64,000 nucleotides of DNA, taken from Neotabrizicola shimadae. Its GTDB lineage: Bacteria; Pseudomonadota; Alphaproteobacteria; Rhodobacterales; Rhodobacteraceae. Numbering within the stretch: the stretch's first letter is position 1; every line of letters starts with the position of its first letter. Both the position numbers and the translations under genes were made by a program. Under the pieces are notes generated by a model. The model was not told the DNA's origin and made no database searches. It saw only the letters and a list, made by a program, of their open reading frames with translations. The DNA lies in assembly GCF_019623905.1 (NCBI RefSeq), contig NZ_CP069370.1:1488001-1552000 (forward strand), in the 5' to 3' direction. Below are positions 25,475 through 34,310 of the stretch, piece after piece.

Positions 25475-25561
25475 GGGCGTCCGAGCTCGGACGCCCCCTC
25501 CAGTCCTGCAAAATCAATACGTTACAAGTCCGCTTTAACTTGGACTTAACACTTGTCCGAG
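25475..25561 (+). repeat. 87-bp intergenic element, copy 3
   Basis: It is in the opposite orientation to copies 1 and 2. A 22-bp perfect palindrome (25475-25496) is followed by a 38-bp middle, the invariant TTAACTTGGACTTAA (25535-25549), and GTCCGAG (25555-25561). It lies between yebC and the ACT-domain gene, which run in tandem on the minus strand, so the convergent setting of the other copies is not obligatory. AAGTCC and GGACTT flank the 15-mer region and could pair as a hairpin. Confidence 0.8.
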
Positions 25562-25571
25562 GGCCGCCGGA

Positions 25572-26315
25572 TCAGCCGAGCTGGGCCGCCACGTCTTCGG
25601 GCACGTCGAAGTTGTGGGTCACGGCCTGCACGTCATCGTCTTCTTCCAGAAGGTCGATGAGGCGCATCAACTTTTGTGCGGTGTCGAGGTCCACCTCGGT
25701 CCGCGACTGGGGGCGCCAGACGAGCTTGGACTCGGTCGACTCGCCAAGCGCCTTTTCCAGCGCGTCCGAGACTTCGGAGAGGTTCTCGACCGCGCAATAG
25801 ATCCAGTGGCCTTCCTCGTCGGATTCCACGTCGTCCGCCCCGGCCTCGAGCGCGGCCATCATCACGTCATCGGCCGATCCGGCCGAGGCGGGATAGGAGA
25901 TTTCGCCCATCCGGTCGAAGGAATGGCTGACCGACCCGGTCTGGCCAAGGTTGCCGCCGGCCTTGGAGAAATAGGAGCGCACGTTGGAGGCAGTGCGGTT
26001 CAGGTTGTCGGTCAGCGCCTCGACGATGATGGCGATGCCGCCGGCGCCGTAGCCTTCATAGCGGATTTCGGTGTAATCGGCCGCGTCGCCCATCTGCGAT
26101 TTCTTGATCGCGCGGTCGATCACGTCCTTGGGCATGGATTGGGCCTTGGCCGCCTTTACCGCCAGACGCAGGCGCGGGTTCATGTCCGGGTCGGGCATCC
26201 CCATCTTGGCCGCGACGGTGATTTCCTTCGACAGCTTCGAGAACATCTTCGAGCGCATCGAATCCTGCTTGCCCTTGCGGTGCTGGATGTTCGCCCATTT
26301 CGAATGGCCTGCCAT
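25572..26315 (-). CDS. YebC/PmpR family DNA-binding regulator or translation factor
   Basis: A 247-residue protein with the family N-terminus [20 protein letters not shown] and the conserved [17 protein letters not shown] and FDRMGEI motifs. YebC-family proteins were described as transcriptional regulators and more recently as factors that help ribosomes through proline stretches. Full length. It stands alone on the minus strand between an SLC13 permease gene and repeat copy 3. Confidence 0.93.
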   Translation of the reverse strand: MAGHSKWANIQHRKGKQDSMRSKMFSKLSKEITVAAKMGMPDPDMNPRLRLAVKAAKAQSMPKDVIDRAIKKSQMGDAADYTEIRYEGYGAGGIAIIVEALTDNLNRTASNVRSYFSKAGGNLGQTGSVSHSFDRMGEISYPASAGSADDVMMAALEAGADDVESDEEGHWIYCAVENLSEVSDALEKALGESTESKLVWRPQSRTEVDLDTAQKLMRLIDLLEEDDDVQAVTHNFDVPEDVAAQLG

Positions 26316-26425
26316 GACCTTTTCCCCAAGTCCCTTTTCGGTGATGGCGTCCTATACACGCGCGCCATGGGGGGCCGCAACCCCGGCCCCCTGCGCGCGT
26401 GCCATGCGGGTGCCCCCTCACCCCA

Positions 26426-26450
26426 TCCCTCTCCCGCAAGGGGAGAGGGA
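26426..26450 (-). terminator. Hairpin downstream of the SLC13 gene (dispersed CCCTCTCCC element)
   Basis: TCCCTCTCCC-GCAAG-GGGAGAGGGA forms a 10-bp stem about 65 bp after the SLC13 stop. Very similar hairpins recur between genes in many GC-rich proteobacteria. The rest of the 199-bp gap shows no gene. Confidence 0.5.
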
Positions 26451-26514
26451 GGCGCATTGTGCCCGCGGGGGCGCCACGGAGCCGGGTGATGCGGGAAGCA
26501 TCCGGCGATACCGG

Positions 26515-28302
26515 TCAGAAGTTGTACAGAAGCGGCACGAAGATGGTGACCACGATCGCCGAGATCACGTTCAACGGCACGCCGAAACGCAGGAAATCCT
26601 GGAAATTGTAGCCGCCGGGTCCATAGACAAGCGTGTTGGTCTGGTAGCCGATGGGCGTGGCAAAGCTGGCCGAAGCGCCGATCATCACGACCACGACGAG
26701 GGGCCGGGGGTCCACGCCAAGCGTGTGTGCCAACTGGATGATGATCGGGGTGCAGATCACCGCCACCGCGTTGTTCGAGACGATCTCGGTCAGGAAGGAG
26801 GTCAGCGCATATACGGCGAAGACCAGAATCCAGGGTGCCAGCCCCTGAAGCCAGGGAGCAAGCCAGCCGACCACCATCTCGACCGCGCCGGAATGTTCAA
26901 GACCCGCGCCCACCCCCAGCATCCCGAACAGGAGGGCCATCAGGCTTCCATCCACCGAGGCCAGCGCCTCATCACTGTCGATGCAGCGTGTCACCAGAAC
27001 GATGCCGACCCCGGCGAAGGCGAGATACTGGATCGGTGCGACATTCAGGGCCGCGAGCCCGACCACAGCCACCAGCACGGCGATGACGATGGGGGCGTGT
27101 TTGCGCCGGTAGGCCCGTTCTGTCGGGTGCGAGATGTCGACAAGCTCCATGTCGGCGGCGAGCCGCTGGATGTCTTCCATCGCGCCTTCGAGAAGGAGGG
27201 TGTCGCCGACCTGCACCAGAAGGTCGTCGAGCTGCCGGCCGATGTTCTGGTTGCGACGGTGCGCCGCCAGCACATAGATGCCGTACCTGCGGCGAAGACG
27301 CATTTCGCCCAATGTGCGGCCGATCATGCGGCAGCCGGGCGAAATGAGCACCTCGACCGTGGCAGTCTGGACCGAGGAGAGCTTGTCCACCTCTCGCATG
27401 TCCAGATCCTTGTGGTCCTTGAGACCCAGAATTTCGGACATGGCCGTCCGCAGCACGACGCGGTCGCCGGGTTCCAGCACCACGGCCGCCATGTCGCCCC
27501 GCCGCAGCGAGGTATCGCCGCGCAGCACGTCGATCACCCGTGCATTGCCGCGCTTGAACAGTTCGACCTCTTGCACCTTGCGCCCGATGAGGGAGGACCC
27601 CTCGGGGATGGCCACCTCGGTGAAGAACTTCATGCCCTTGCGGTCTGACAACAGTGACGACATCGACTCGCGCACCGGAAGCAGACGGTTGGCGAAGGTG
27701 GCGATGTAGATCAGGCCCGCGATGGCCACGACGATGCCGATGGGCGTCATTTCGAAGATGCCGAAGGGTTCCAGCCCCTGCTTGCGCGCCACGCCATCGA
27801 CGACAAGGTTGGTCGAGGTGCCGACCAGCGTGATCGTGCCGCCGAGAATGGTCATGTAGCTGAGCGGGATCAGGAGCTTCGAGGCCGCGATGCCCAGCTG
27901 TTTGCCGAGGCGCACGAAGACCGGCATCATCACCACGACGAGCGGCGTATTGTTCAAGAAGGCCGAGGCCCCGGTGACGCCGAACCCGAGAGCGGTAAGG
28001 GTGCGGGCCGGTGCCCTTTCGGCATTGCGCGACACCGCCGAGGTGACGATTTCCAGCGCCCCGGTGCGCACCAGGGCGCCCACGATGATGAACATGGCCG
28101 CGATGGTCCATGGCGCGTTGTTGGACAGGACCGAGGGCACGTCTTCCATGGGCAGGATGCCCAGAATCAGCATCAGCACGGCCCCGCCGATGGCCACGAC
28201 CTCAACCGGGTAGATCTCTTTCAGGAACATGACGAACATCCCCGCGAGGATCAGAAGGGCGATGATCGCCTGCCAGGTCTGGGGAATGTCGAGGCCAAGC
28301 AT
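26515..28302 (-). CDS. SLC13 family permease with two TrkA-C (RCK_C) domains
   Basis: A 595-residue membrane protein. Two hydrophobic blocks of about five to six helices flank a central cytoplasmic part (about residues 210-390) containing two RCK_C-like domains (FTEVAIPEGSSLIGRKVQEV and VEVLISPGCRMIGRTLGEM). The duplicated SNT-type motifs are visible: GTSTNLVVDG in the first half and IGYQTNTLVYG in the second. SLC13/DASS proteins carry dicarboxylates or sulfate with sodium. This RCK-bearing subgroup is often annotated as anion or sulfur-compound transport. Monocistronic by spacing. Confidence 0.88.
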   Translation of the reverse strand: MLGLDIPQTWQAIIALLILAGMFVMFLKEIYPVEVVAIGGAVLMLILGILPMEDVPSVLSNNAPWTIAAMFIIVGALVRTGALEIVTSAVSRNAERAPARTLTALGFGVTGASAFLNNTPLVVVMMPVFVRLGKQLGIAASKLLIPLSYMTILGGTITLVGTSTNLVVDGVARKQGLEPFGIFEMTPIGIVVAIAGLIYIATFANRLLPVRESMSSLLSDRKGMKFFTEVAIPEGSSLIGRKVQEVELFKRGNARVIDVLRGDTSLRRGDMAAVVLEPGDRVVLRTAMSEILGLKDHKDLDMREVDKLSSVQTATVEVLISPGCRMIGRTLGEMRLRRRYGIYVLAAHRRNQNIGRQLDDLLVQVGDTLLLEGAMEDIQRLAADMELVDISHPTERAYRRKHAPIVIAVLVAVVGLAALNVAPIQYLAFAGVGIVLVTRCIDSDEALASVDGSLMALLFGMLGVGAGLEHSGAVEMVVGWLAPWLQGLAPWILVFAVYALTSFLTEIVSNNAVAVICTPIIIQLAHTLGVDPRPLVVVVMIGASASFATPIGYQTNTLVYGPGGYNFQDFLRFGVPLNVISAIVVTIFVPLLYNF

Positions 28303-28407
28303 CGGGGACTCCGTCCGGGGAAAATCACGACGCTTCTAGACGGGATTATGGAAGATTCAAACCGTCTTGATGCCCGGCTGCGCGAGATTCGTTCTGTTGC
28401 ACAAGAA

Positions 28408-29310
28408 TCAGGCAGTCGCGGCGGTCGAGGGGCGTGGCCTTGGCTGCACCAGCGCGACGCCCGCCAGCATCACCGCCATGGCCGCCCAGACGAGCGGCGA
28501 AAAGCGTTCGCCCAGAAGCACCATGGCCGAGACCATGCCGCTGGCCGTGACGAGGTAGGAGGATTGCGCGGCGAAGACCGCGCCCGCGGCAGCGGCGAGC
28601 CAGACATAGGAGGTGTAGAGGAGCGCGTGCATCGCCGATGACACGATGAGCGCCCATTCCGGCCGGCCCCAGGGCTGCAGCGGGCTGATCCACTGGCCGA
28701 AGGCGAGGGTGAGCGGCAGGCAGAGCGCCATGCCCACCAGCGAGGCGCCCAGCATGGCCGAGAGCGGGTCGGCGCTGGCCCGCCCGCTCCAGGCGACATA
28801 GTTCGCCTCCATCGCATAGAAGAGCGGTCCGATCAGCGCGAGCGGCAGGAAGGCGGCCATGGCGGGATCGGGCAGGCTGGACTTGGGCAGGGCGATGAGC
28901 GCGACGCCGGCAAGGCCGAGCAGCAGACCGACCAGCCGCCCCCAGGCGAAGCGGTCGTTGCCGACCATGAGCGCGATGGGAAAGGAGATCAGCGGCACCA
29001 TCGAGATGACGATGGACATGATGCCGGCGGGCAGGCGGCTGACCGAGAGGTAGAAGGTGAAGTTCGGGACCAGCGTGCCAAGGATCGCGACCAGCGTGTA
29101 GAAGCGCAGCGAGGTGGCGTCGAGCGGCAGCGGCTTGCGGCGCACCAGCGCGATGGTGCCGAGGACGAGGACGCAGATCACGAGTTGCCAGAAGATCAGG
29201 CCGAAGGGCGGGTGGCCGGTTTCGGTGGCGATCTTGCCCAGGGGATGCGAGAGGCCCCAGCCGAACCCAAGCCAGAGGAGCGCTGCCACCGCCCTGCGGC
29301 GGCTGATCAT
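28408..29310 (-). CDS. DMT superfamily transporter, EamA family (second)
   Basis: A 300-residue membrane protein with ten predicted helices and two EamA repeats, distinct from the transporter at 24 kb. The start (MISRRRAVAALLWLGFGWGL) overlaps the upstream phosphodiesterase stop as ATGA, so the two are coupled. The longer open frame upstream is only the shadow of that gene. Substrate unknown. Confidence 0.85.
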   Translation of the reverse strand: MISRRRAVAALLWLGFGWGLSHPLGKIATETGHPPFGLIFWQLVICVLVLGTIALVRRKPLPLDATSLRFYTLVAILGTLVPNFTFYLSVSRLPAGIMSIVISMVPLISFPIALMVGNDRFAWGRLVGLLLGLAGVALIALPKSSLPDPAMAAFLPLALIGPLFYAMEANYVAWSGRASADPLSAMLGASLVGMALCLPLTLAFGQWISPLQPWGRPEWALIVSSAMHALLYTSYVWLAAAAGAVFAAQSSYLVTASGMVSAMVLLGERFSPLVWAAMAVMLAGVALVQPRPRPSTAATA

Positions 29311-30119
29311 GGCGCGGCCTCTTCCAGGCGGCCGCCCTGGCGGATCATGCGCACACGGGTGGCGCGGCCGGTGCGGTCGTCGGTTTCCACATAGACGCCC
29401 GACAGGGTGGCAGGGCCCTCGGCGGGTTCGAACCGGGTCTTGGACATGCCGGTGATGAAGCGGCGCAGGGGCTCCATCTTCTCCATGCCGATGACGCTGT
29501 CGTAGTCGCCGCACATGCCGGCATCTGTCTGGTAGGCGGTGCCGCCCTTCAGGATCATCGCGTCGGAAGTGGGGACATGGGTGTGGGTGCCGACCACCAG
29601 GCTCGCCTGGCCGTCGCACCAGTGGCCCATGCCCATCTTTTCGCTTGTCGCCTCGGCATGGACGTCCACCACGGTGGCCTGAACGGCGCCGCCGAGCGGG
29701 TGGGTCTTGAGCACGGCTTCGACGGCGGAGAACGGGTCGTCGAAGGGGCGCTTCATGAAGACCTGGCCCAGGACCTGCGTGACCAGCACGCGGCGGCCCT
29801 GCGTTGCCTCGAACACGCGGGCCCCCCGGCCGGGGGCGACCTTGGAGAAGTTCAGCGGGCGTAGGATGCGCGGCTCGGTCTCGATGAAGGACAGCATGTC
29901 CTTCTGGTCGAAGGCATGGTCGCCAAGCGTAATGCAATCGGCCCCGGCCTGCAGGATCAGGCGGGCGTGTTCGGCGGTGAGGCCCACGCCGGAGCTGGCG
30001 TTTTCGCCGTTGACCACCACGAAATCGAGGCCCCAGGCCGCGCGCAGGGCCGGCAGCCGTTCAGCCAGCGCCGTGCGACCGGCGCGGCCCATCACATCGC
30101 CAAGAAACAGGATCCGCAT
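29307..30119 (-). CDS. TIGR00282 family metallophosphoesterase (YmdB-like)
   Basis: A 270-residue calcineurin-like phosphodiesterase with all family metal motifs: GDVMGRAGR, NGENASSG, GDHAFDQKD, HAEATSEK and GTHTHVPTSD. The Bacillus homologue YmdB cleaves cyclic nucleotides and affects RNA turnover and development; the alphaproteobacterial role is unknown. Start at 30119 (MRILFLGDVM); the ribosome site is weak (GGGGCTTGGTTC). It is followed in coupled fashion by an EamA transporter and preceded 52 bp upstream by an epimerase gene. Confidence 0.9.
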   Translation of the reverse strand: MRILFLGDVMGRAGRTALAERLPALRAAWGLDFVVVNGENASSGVGLTAEHARLILQAGADCITLGDHAFDQKDMLSFIETEPRILRPLNFSKVAPGRGARVFEATQGRRVLVTQVLGQVFMKRPFDDPFSAVEAVLKTHPLGGAVQATVVDVHAEATSEKMGMGHWCDGQASLVVGTHTHVPTSDAMILKGGTAYQTDAGMCGDYDSVIGMEKMEPLRRFITGMSKTRFEPAEGPATLSGVYVETDDRTGRATRVRMIRQGGRLEEAAP

Positions 30120-30171
30120 GAACCAAGCCCCTACGCCGCCGTGCGGGCGGCGGCAAGCCGGAAACCGACGC

Positions 30172-31110
30172 TTAGGACAGGAGGTGCGCCACGCTGTCCT
30201 GAACGGCCTGAAGGCTGGTCCAGCGCGGGCGGTAACCCAGCAGGCGTTCGGCCTTGGCGATGGAGTGGCTGGGACTGCGGATGATGTGGTCCAAGGTGGC
30301 CTGGGCATCCTCGGGAGCAACACCCTCTTTCCAGTCGTCGAAGGGCTGGAAGGTCAGCGCGGGGGCATGGCCGAACCAGCGGAACATCGCCTCGGCATAG
30401 CCGCGCAGCGTGACCGCGGCGGGCGAGACGGCGTTGAACGCCTCTCCCACCGAGGCTGAGCGGTTGTCGATGGCCAGGGCCAGGACCTGTGCCACGTCTT
30501 CGGCATGGACATGGTGCACGGTTTCCAGCCCGAAGTTCGGCAGGGCCAGGGTCTTGCCGTCACGGATGTCTCGGATGACCTGCGGGTTGAAATGGCCGGC
30601 CGGGTTCAGGGGCGCCCAACCCGGCCCGACGATATGGCCGGGGCGCACCACGGTGGCGGGCAGGCGGCCGCGGCGGGCGCGGTCCAGAAGCATGTCCTCG
30701 ATGCGCGACTTGTCGATGCCATATTGGCCGAAGGGGCTGCGCGGGTCTTCCTCGCGCGCGGGAACCGTGGTCAGGGTCCCGTGCACCCAGATGGTGCCCA
30801 CATGCAGGAAATGCTGCACCCTGCCCTCCAGCGCATCAGCCAGATGGGCGGCGCTTTCGGGGGTGAAGCAGATCATGTCGATGACGATGTCGGGAGTCAG
30901 GCCCGCGATGGCGGCACCGAAACGGCCTGCAGCTTCTTCGGCGGTGCGGTCCATCACCACGGTTTCCACCTGAGCCCAGGCCGCATGAGGCAGCCAGGGG
31001 CGCGACAGGCCGCGCGTGACGTTGACCACCTGGTGACCAGCCTCGACAAGACGCGGCACAAGGTAGGTGCCCACATGCCCCGCGCCGCCGATGATGACGA
31101 TCCTTGCCAT
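30172..31110 (-). CDS. NAD-dependent epimerase/dehydratase family protein
   Basis: A 312-residue extended SDR. It begins with the Rossmann motif IVIIGGAGHVGTYLVPRL, has GTIWVHG in place of the usual Ser/Thr stretch and the catalytic YGIDKSRIED (YxxxK). The C-terminal substrate domain is present. Likely acts on a nucleotide sugar or a small carbonyl compound; substrate not recognisable. The long minus-strand open frame upstream of this start is antisense to the helicase gene and not real. It is divergent from the helicase across 111 bp with no other feature seen. Confidence 0.8.
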   Translation of the reverse strand: MARIVIIGGAGHVGTYLVPRLVEAGHQVVNVTRGLSRPWLPHAAWAQVETVVMDRTAEEAAGRFGAAIAGLTPDIVIDMICFTPESAAHLADALEGRVQHFLHVGTIWVHGTLTTVPAREEDPRSPFGQYGIDKSRIEDMLLDRARRGRLPATVVRPGHIVGPGWAPLNPAGHFNPQVIRDIRDGKTLALPNFGLETVHHVHAEDVAQVLALAIDNRSASVGEAFNAVSPAAVTLRGYAEAMFRWFGHAPALTFQPFDDWKEGVAPEDAQATLDHIIRSPSHSIAKAERLLGYRPRWTSLQAVQDSVAHLLS

Positions 31111-31221
31111 TCCACCCCTCCCCGATTGCGGCGTGACCTTGCGGGGGGCGACCGGCAGGGTCAAGCGCGCCCTTTCCCCTGCCCCTTTCCCACCGGACCC
31201 GGCCGCCCTATCCTTCGGCCC

Positions 31222-33612
31222 ATGCCCGCGCTTCCCCCCCGCCTGACAGACTGGTTTGCCGTACAGGGCTGGACCCTTCACCCGCACCAGATGGAGATGC
31301 TGTCCCGGACCGATGAGGCGGCGACGCTGCTGATCGCGCCCACGGGCGGGGGCAAGACTCTGGCCGGGTTTCTGCCCAGCCTTGCGGAACTGGGAGAGAC
31401 CCCGGCGGCGGGATTGCACACGCTTTATGTCTCTCCCCTGAAGGCGCTGACGGCGGATATCCGGCGCAACCTTGGCCGCCCGGTCGAAGGCGCGGGGCTG
31501 AAGATCCGCATCGAGGACCGGACCGGCGACACCTCGACCCACACGCGGCGGCGGCAGCGGGCGGACCCGCCGCATATCCTGCTGACGACGCCGGAAAGCC
31601 TGGCCTTGATGCTGAGTTACGAGGATGCGCCGCGGCTCTTTGGCGGTTTGCGTCGCGCGGTGGTGGACGAATTGCACGCTCTGGCGGAATCGAAGCGCGG
31701 CGACCAGTTGATGCTGGGGATTTCGCGCCTGAAGGCGCTGGCGCCGGGGCTGCGGGTGGTGGGCCTGTCGGCCACGGTCGAGGACCCTCCGGCACTGGCG
31801 CGCTATCTGGCCCCGGCGGGATGCGGCGTGCTGGTGGCCGATCCCGGCCCCGACCCCGACATCACCATGCTGGACACCGACGAGGCGCCGCCCTGGGCGG
31901 GCGGTGGCGGGCGTTATGCCATTCCCGCGATCCTGGAGGAGATCCGGCGCCACCGGACGACGCTGATCTTTCACAACACGCGGGCGCAGGCGGAGCTGTT
32001 CTTCCGCGACCTGTGGCTGGCCAATGAGGACAACCTGCCTGTCGCCATCCACCACGGCAGCCTGGCGCGCGAACAGCGCCAGAAGGTCGAGGCGGCGATG
32101 GCCGAGGGCGCGCTGCGCGCCGTGGTCTGCACCGGCACTCTGGATCTGGGCATCGACTGGGGCGACGTGGATCTGGTGATTCAGGTGGGCGCGCCGAAGA
32201 ACGTGAAGCGCTTGGTGCAGCGCATCGGACGCGCCAACCACCGCTACAACGCGCCCTCCAAGGCGCTGATCCTGCCCGCTAACCGTTGGGAAGTGGTGGA
32301 ATGCCAGGCGGCACTGGCGGCGGTGCGCGAGAGGGATCTGGACGGCGAGCCGCGCGGGCGCGGCCCCCGCGACGTGCTGTGCCAGCATATCCTGGCCCGC
32401 GCCTGCGCCGGGCCGTTCCTGGCGGAAGAGCTTTATCTTGAAGTGCTTGGCGCCGGACCCTACAGCGACCTCACAAGGGCGGAGTTCGACGCCTGCCTGG
32501 ATTTCGCGGCGACTGGCGGCTATGCCCTGCGCGCCTATGACCGCTGGCAGCGGCTGAAGCAGACCGGGGGGCACTGGCACCTGCGCGATCCGCGCGCGGC
32601 AAGCGTGATCCGGCAGAACCTGGGCACCATCGTCGGCACCGAGACGCTGTCGGTGCGGCTGCGCGGGCGCGGCCTTCCGCTTGGCGAAGTGGAAGAGGAT
32701 TTCGCCGCAACCCTTACCCCCGGCGACACTTTCCTGATTGGCGGTGAGGTGGTGCGCTTTGACGGATTGCGCGAATTGACGGTGGAGGTGAGCCGCGCAC
32801 CGGGCCGCGCGCCGAAGGTCGCGGTGTTCAACGGCACGAAGTTCTCGACCTCGACCCTGCTGACCCATCGCATCATGGGGATGTTGCAGCAGGAGCGCTG
32901 GCCCGAGTTGCCCGCCCATACCGCGCGCTGGCTGGCCTTGCAGCGCGAGCTGTCGCGCCTGCCTTCGCCCGACCGGCTTCTGTGCGAGAGTTTTCCGCAT
33001 GACGGATATGAACATCTGTGCATATACGGCTTTGCGGGCCGCAACGGCCAGCAAACGCTTGGCCTGCTGATCACCAAGCAGATGGAAGCGATGGGGCTGG
33101 CGCCCCTAGGCTTTGTTGCCACCGATTATGCCACGCTGATCTGGGGGCTGGAGCCGGTGGTGGACGCGGCCCCCCTGTTCGATGCCACGACGCTTCGCGA
33201 GGGGCTGGAGCATTGGCTGGCTGGCAATGCGGTTATGAAGCGAACGTTCCGGAATTCGGCCATCATTGCGGGGCTCATCGAGCGAAACAACCAGGGGCGG
33301 CGCAAGACCGGGCGGCAGGCGAGCTTTTCGTCGGACATCCTGTACGACACGTTGCGCCGGCATGACCCCGGCCATCTGATGCTGCAGATCACGCGGGAAG
33401 AGGCGCTGCGGGGGCTGGTGGACTTTGGGCGGGTCGAGGACATGCTGGCGCGCACCGGCGGGCGGATCGACCTGTTGCGCCTGTCCCGCCTGACTCCGCT
33501 GGCGGCGCCCCTGTTCCTGGAACCCGGCAAGGTGCCGGTGGAGGGTGCGGGCCGCGAGCGGCTGGTGGCGGCCACGGCCGAGCGGCTGATGGCCGAGGCG
33601 GGGTTGGGATGA
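31222..33612 (+). CDS. Ligase-associated DNA damage response DEXH box helicase (Lhr-like)
   Basis: A 796-residue SF2 helicase matching the ligase-associated Lhr subfamily in length. Motifs: Walker A APTGGGKTLAGF (about residue 38), VSPLKAL (Ia), DELH Walker B in VVDELHALAESKRGDQL, GLSATVED (III), and RIGRANHRYN (VI), followed by the winged-helix and Lhr-core C-terminal regions. It unwinds DNA or RNA-DNA duplexes 3' to 5' in repair. The ATG at 31222 gives the family N-terminus. Its stop overlaps the pdeM start (ATGA). The usual partner ligase and exonuclease genes are not adjacent. Confidence 0.93.
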   Translation: MPALPPRLTDWFAVQGWTLHPHQMEMLSRTDEAATLLIAPTGGGKTLAGFLPSLAELGETPAAGLHTLYVSPLKALTADIRRNLGRPVEGAGLKIRIEDRTGDTSTHTRRRQRADPPHILLTTPESLALMLSYEDAPRLFGGLRRAVVDELHALAESKRGDQLMLGISRLKALAPGLRVVGLSATVEDPPALARYLAPAGCGVLVADPGPDPDITMLDTDEAPPWAGGGGRYAIPAILEEIRRHRTTLIFHNTRAQAELFFRDLWLANEDNLPVAIHHGSLAREQRQKVEAAMAEGALRAVVCTGTLDLGIDWGDVDLVIQVGAPKNVKRLVQRIGRANHRYNAPSKALILPANRWEVVECQAALAAVRERDLDGEPRGRGPRDVLCQHILARACAGPFLAEELYLEVLGAGPYSDLTRAEFDACLDFAATGGYALRAYDRWQRLKQTGGHWHLRDPRAASVIRQNLGTIVGTETLSVRLRGRGLPLGEVEEDFAATLTPGDTFLIGGEVVRFDGLRELTVEVSRAPGRAPKVAVFNGTKFSTSTLLTHRIMGMLQQERWPELPAHTARWLALQRELSRLPSPDRLLCESFPHDGYEHLCIYGFAGRNGQQTLGLLITKQMEAMGLAPLGFVATDYATLIWGLEPVVDAAPLFDATTLREGLEHWLAGNAVMKRTFRNSAIIAGLIERNNQGRRKTGRQASFSSDILYDTLRRHDPGHLMLQITREEALRGLVDFGRVEDMLARTGGRIDLLRLSRLTPLAAPLFLEPGKVPVEGAGRERLVAATAERLMAEAGLG

Positions 33613-34271
33613 GCACACATCATCCGTTCCGCCTGCTTGGCGTGGCGCTTGAAGCCCGTGCTTCGGGGGCGCTGTGGCACGAGGAATCGCGGCTTCTGGT
33701 GGTGAGCGACCTGCATCTGGGCCGGTCGGAGCGGCTGGCGCGGCGCGGGGGCGCGCTGTTGCCGCCCTATGAGACGCGCGAGACGCTGGCGCGGCTGGAT
33801 GGCGAGATCGAGGCCACGCGACCGGCCCGCGTGATCTGCCTGGGCGACAGTTTCGACGACCTGGCTGCCGTGGGCAGCCTGGACGAGGCCGAACGGCTGT
33901 GGCTGGCGCGGCTGATGGCGGGGCGCGACTGGGTCTGGATCGAGGGCAACCACGATGCGGGGCCGGTCGAGATTGGTGGCTCCCACCGGGCCGAGGTGGG
34001 GCTTGGGCCGCTGGTGTTGCGGCATATCCCGCAGGCGGGCGCCGTGGGCGAGCTGGCGGGGCATTTCCACCCCAAGGTGGTGCTGGCCGGGCGCAGCCAC
34101 CGGGCCTTCCTGATCGACGGGGCGCGGGCGATCCTGCCGGCTTTCGGCGCCTATACCGGGGGAATGCGGCCCGACGATCCGGCCCTGGCGGGGCTGATGG
34201 CGCCGGGGGGCCTGGCCGTGCTGACTGGGGCGCGGGCGATCCCGGTGCCGCTGGCACCGCTGCGGCGCTAG
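33609..34271 (+). CDS. pdeM: Ligase-associated DNA damage response endonuclease PdeM
   Basis: A 220-residue calcineurin-like phosphoesterase with complete two-metal motifs: SDLHLGRSERL, GDSFDD, GNHD and the late GHFHPKVVLAGRSHR. PdeM acts with the Lhr-like helicase and an ATP-dependent ligase in a conserved repair set. Coupled to the helicase by a 4-bp ATGA overlap. It ends 27 bp from the converging ABC permease stop, across a tandem 12-bp repeat. Confidence 0.92.
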   Translation: MSTHHPFRLLGVALEARASGALWHEESRLLVVSDLHLGRSERLARRGGALLPPYETRETLARLDGEIEATRPARVICLGDSFDDLAAVGSLDEAERLWLARLMAGRDWVWIEGNHDAGPVEIGGSHRAEVGLGPLVLRHIPQAGAVGELAGHFHPKVVLAGRSHRAFLIDGARAILPAFGAYTGGMRPDDPALAGLMAPGGLAVLTGARAIPVPLAPLRR

Positions 34272-34274
34272 GGG

Positions 34275-34310
34275 TCAGTGCCGGCCCTAGTGCCGGCCCT
34301 AATGCCGGCC
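34275..34310 (-). repeat. Three tandem 12-bp units carrying in-frame stop codons (permease 3' end)
   Basis: Read with the permease frame, the units are GGC CGG CAT TAG, GGC CGG CAC TAG and GGC CGG CAC TGA. Each ends in a stop codon in the same frame, and the first one is the permease's own end. The same architecture occurs at the fasciclin gene. Confidence 0.85.

Noticed and set aside
26414-26452. CCCTCTCCC/GGGAGAGGG hairpin as a novel element
   Set aside because: Closely similar hairpins are widespread between genes in many proteobacteria; it is annotated only as a terminator-like repeat.
30172-33054. A 960-codon open frame on the minus strand covering the helicase gene
   Set aside because: Only its last 312 codons encode a recognisable protein (the epimerase). 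The rest is antisense to the helicase, whose motifs are complete, and is open because of GC-rich codon bias.
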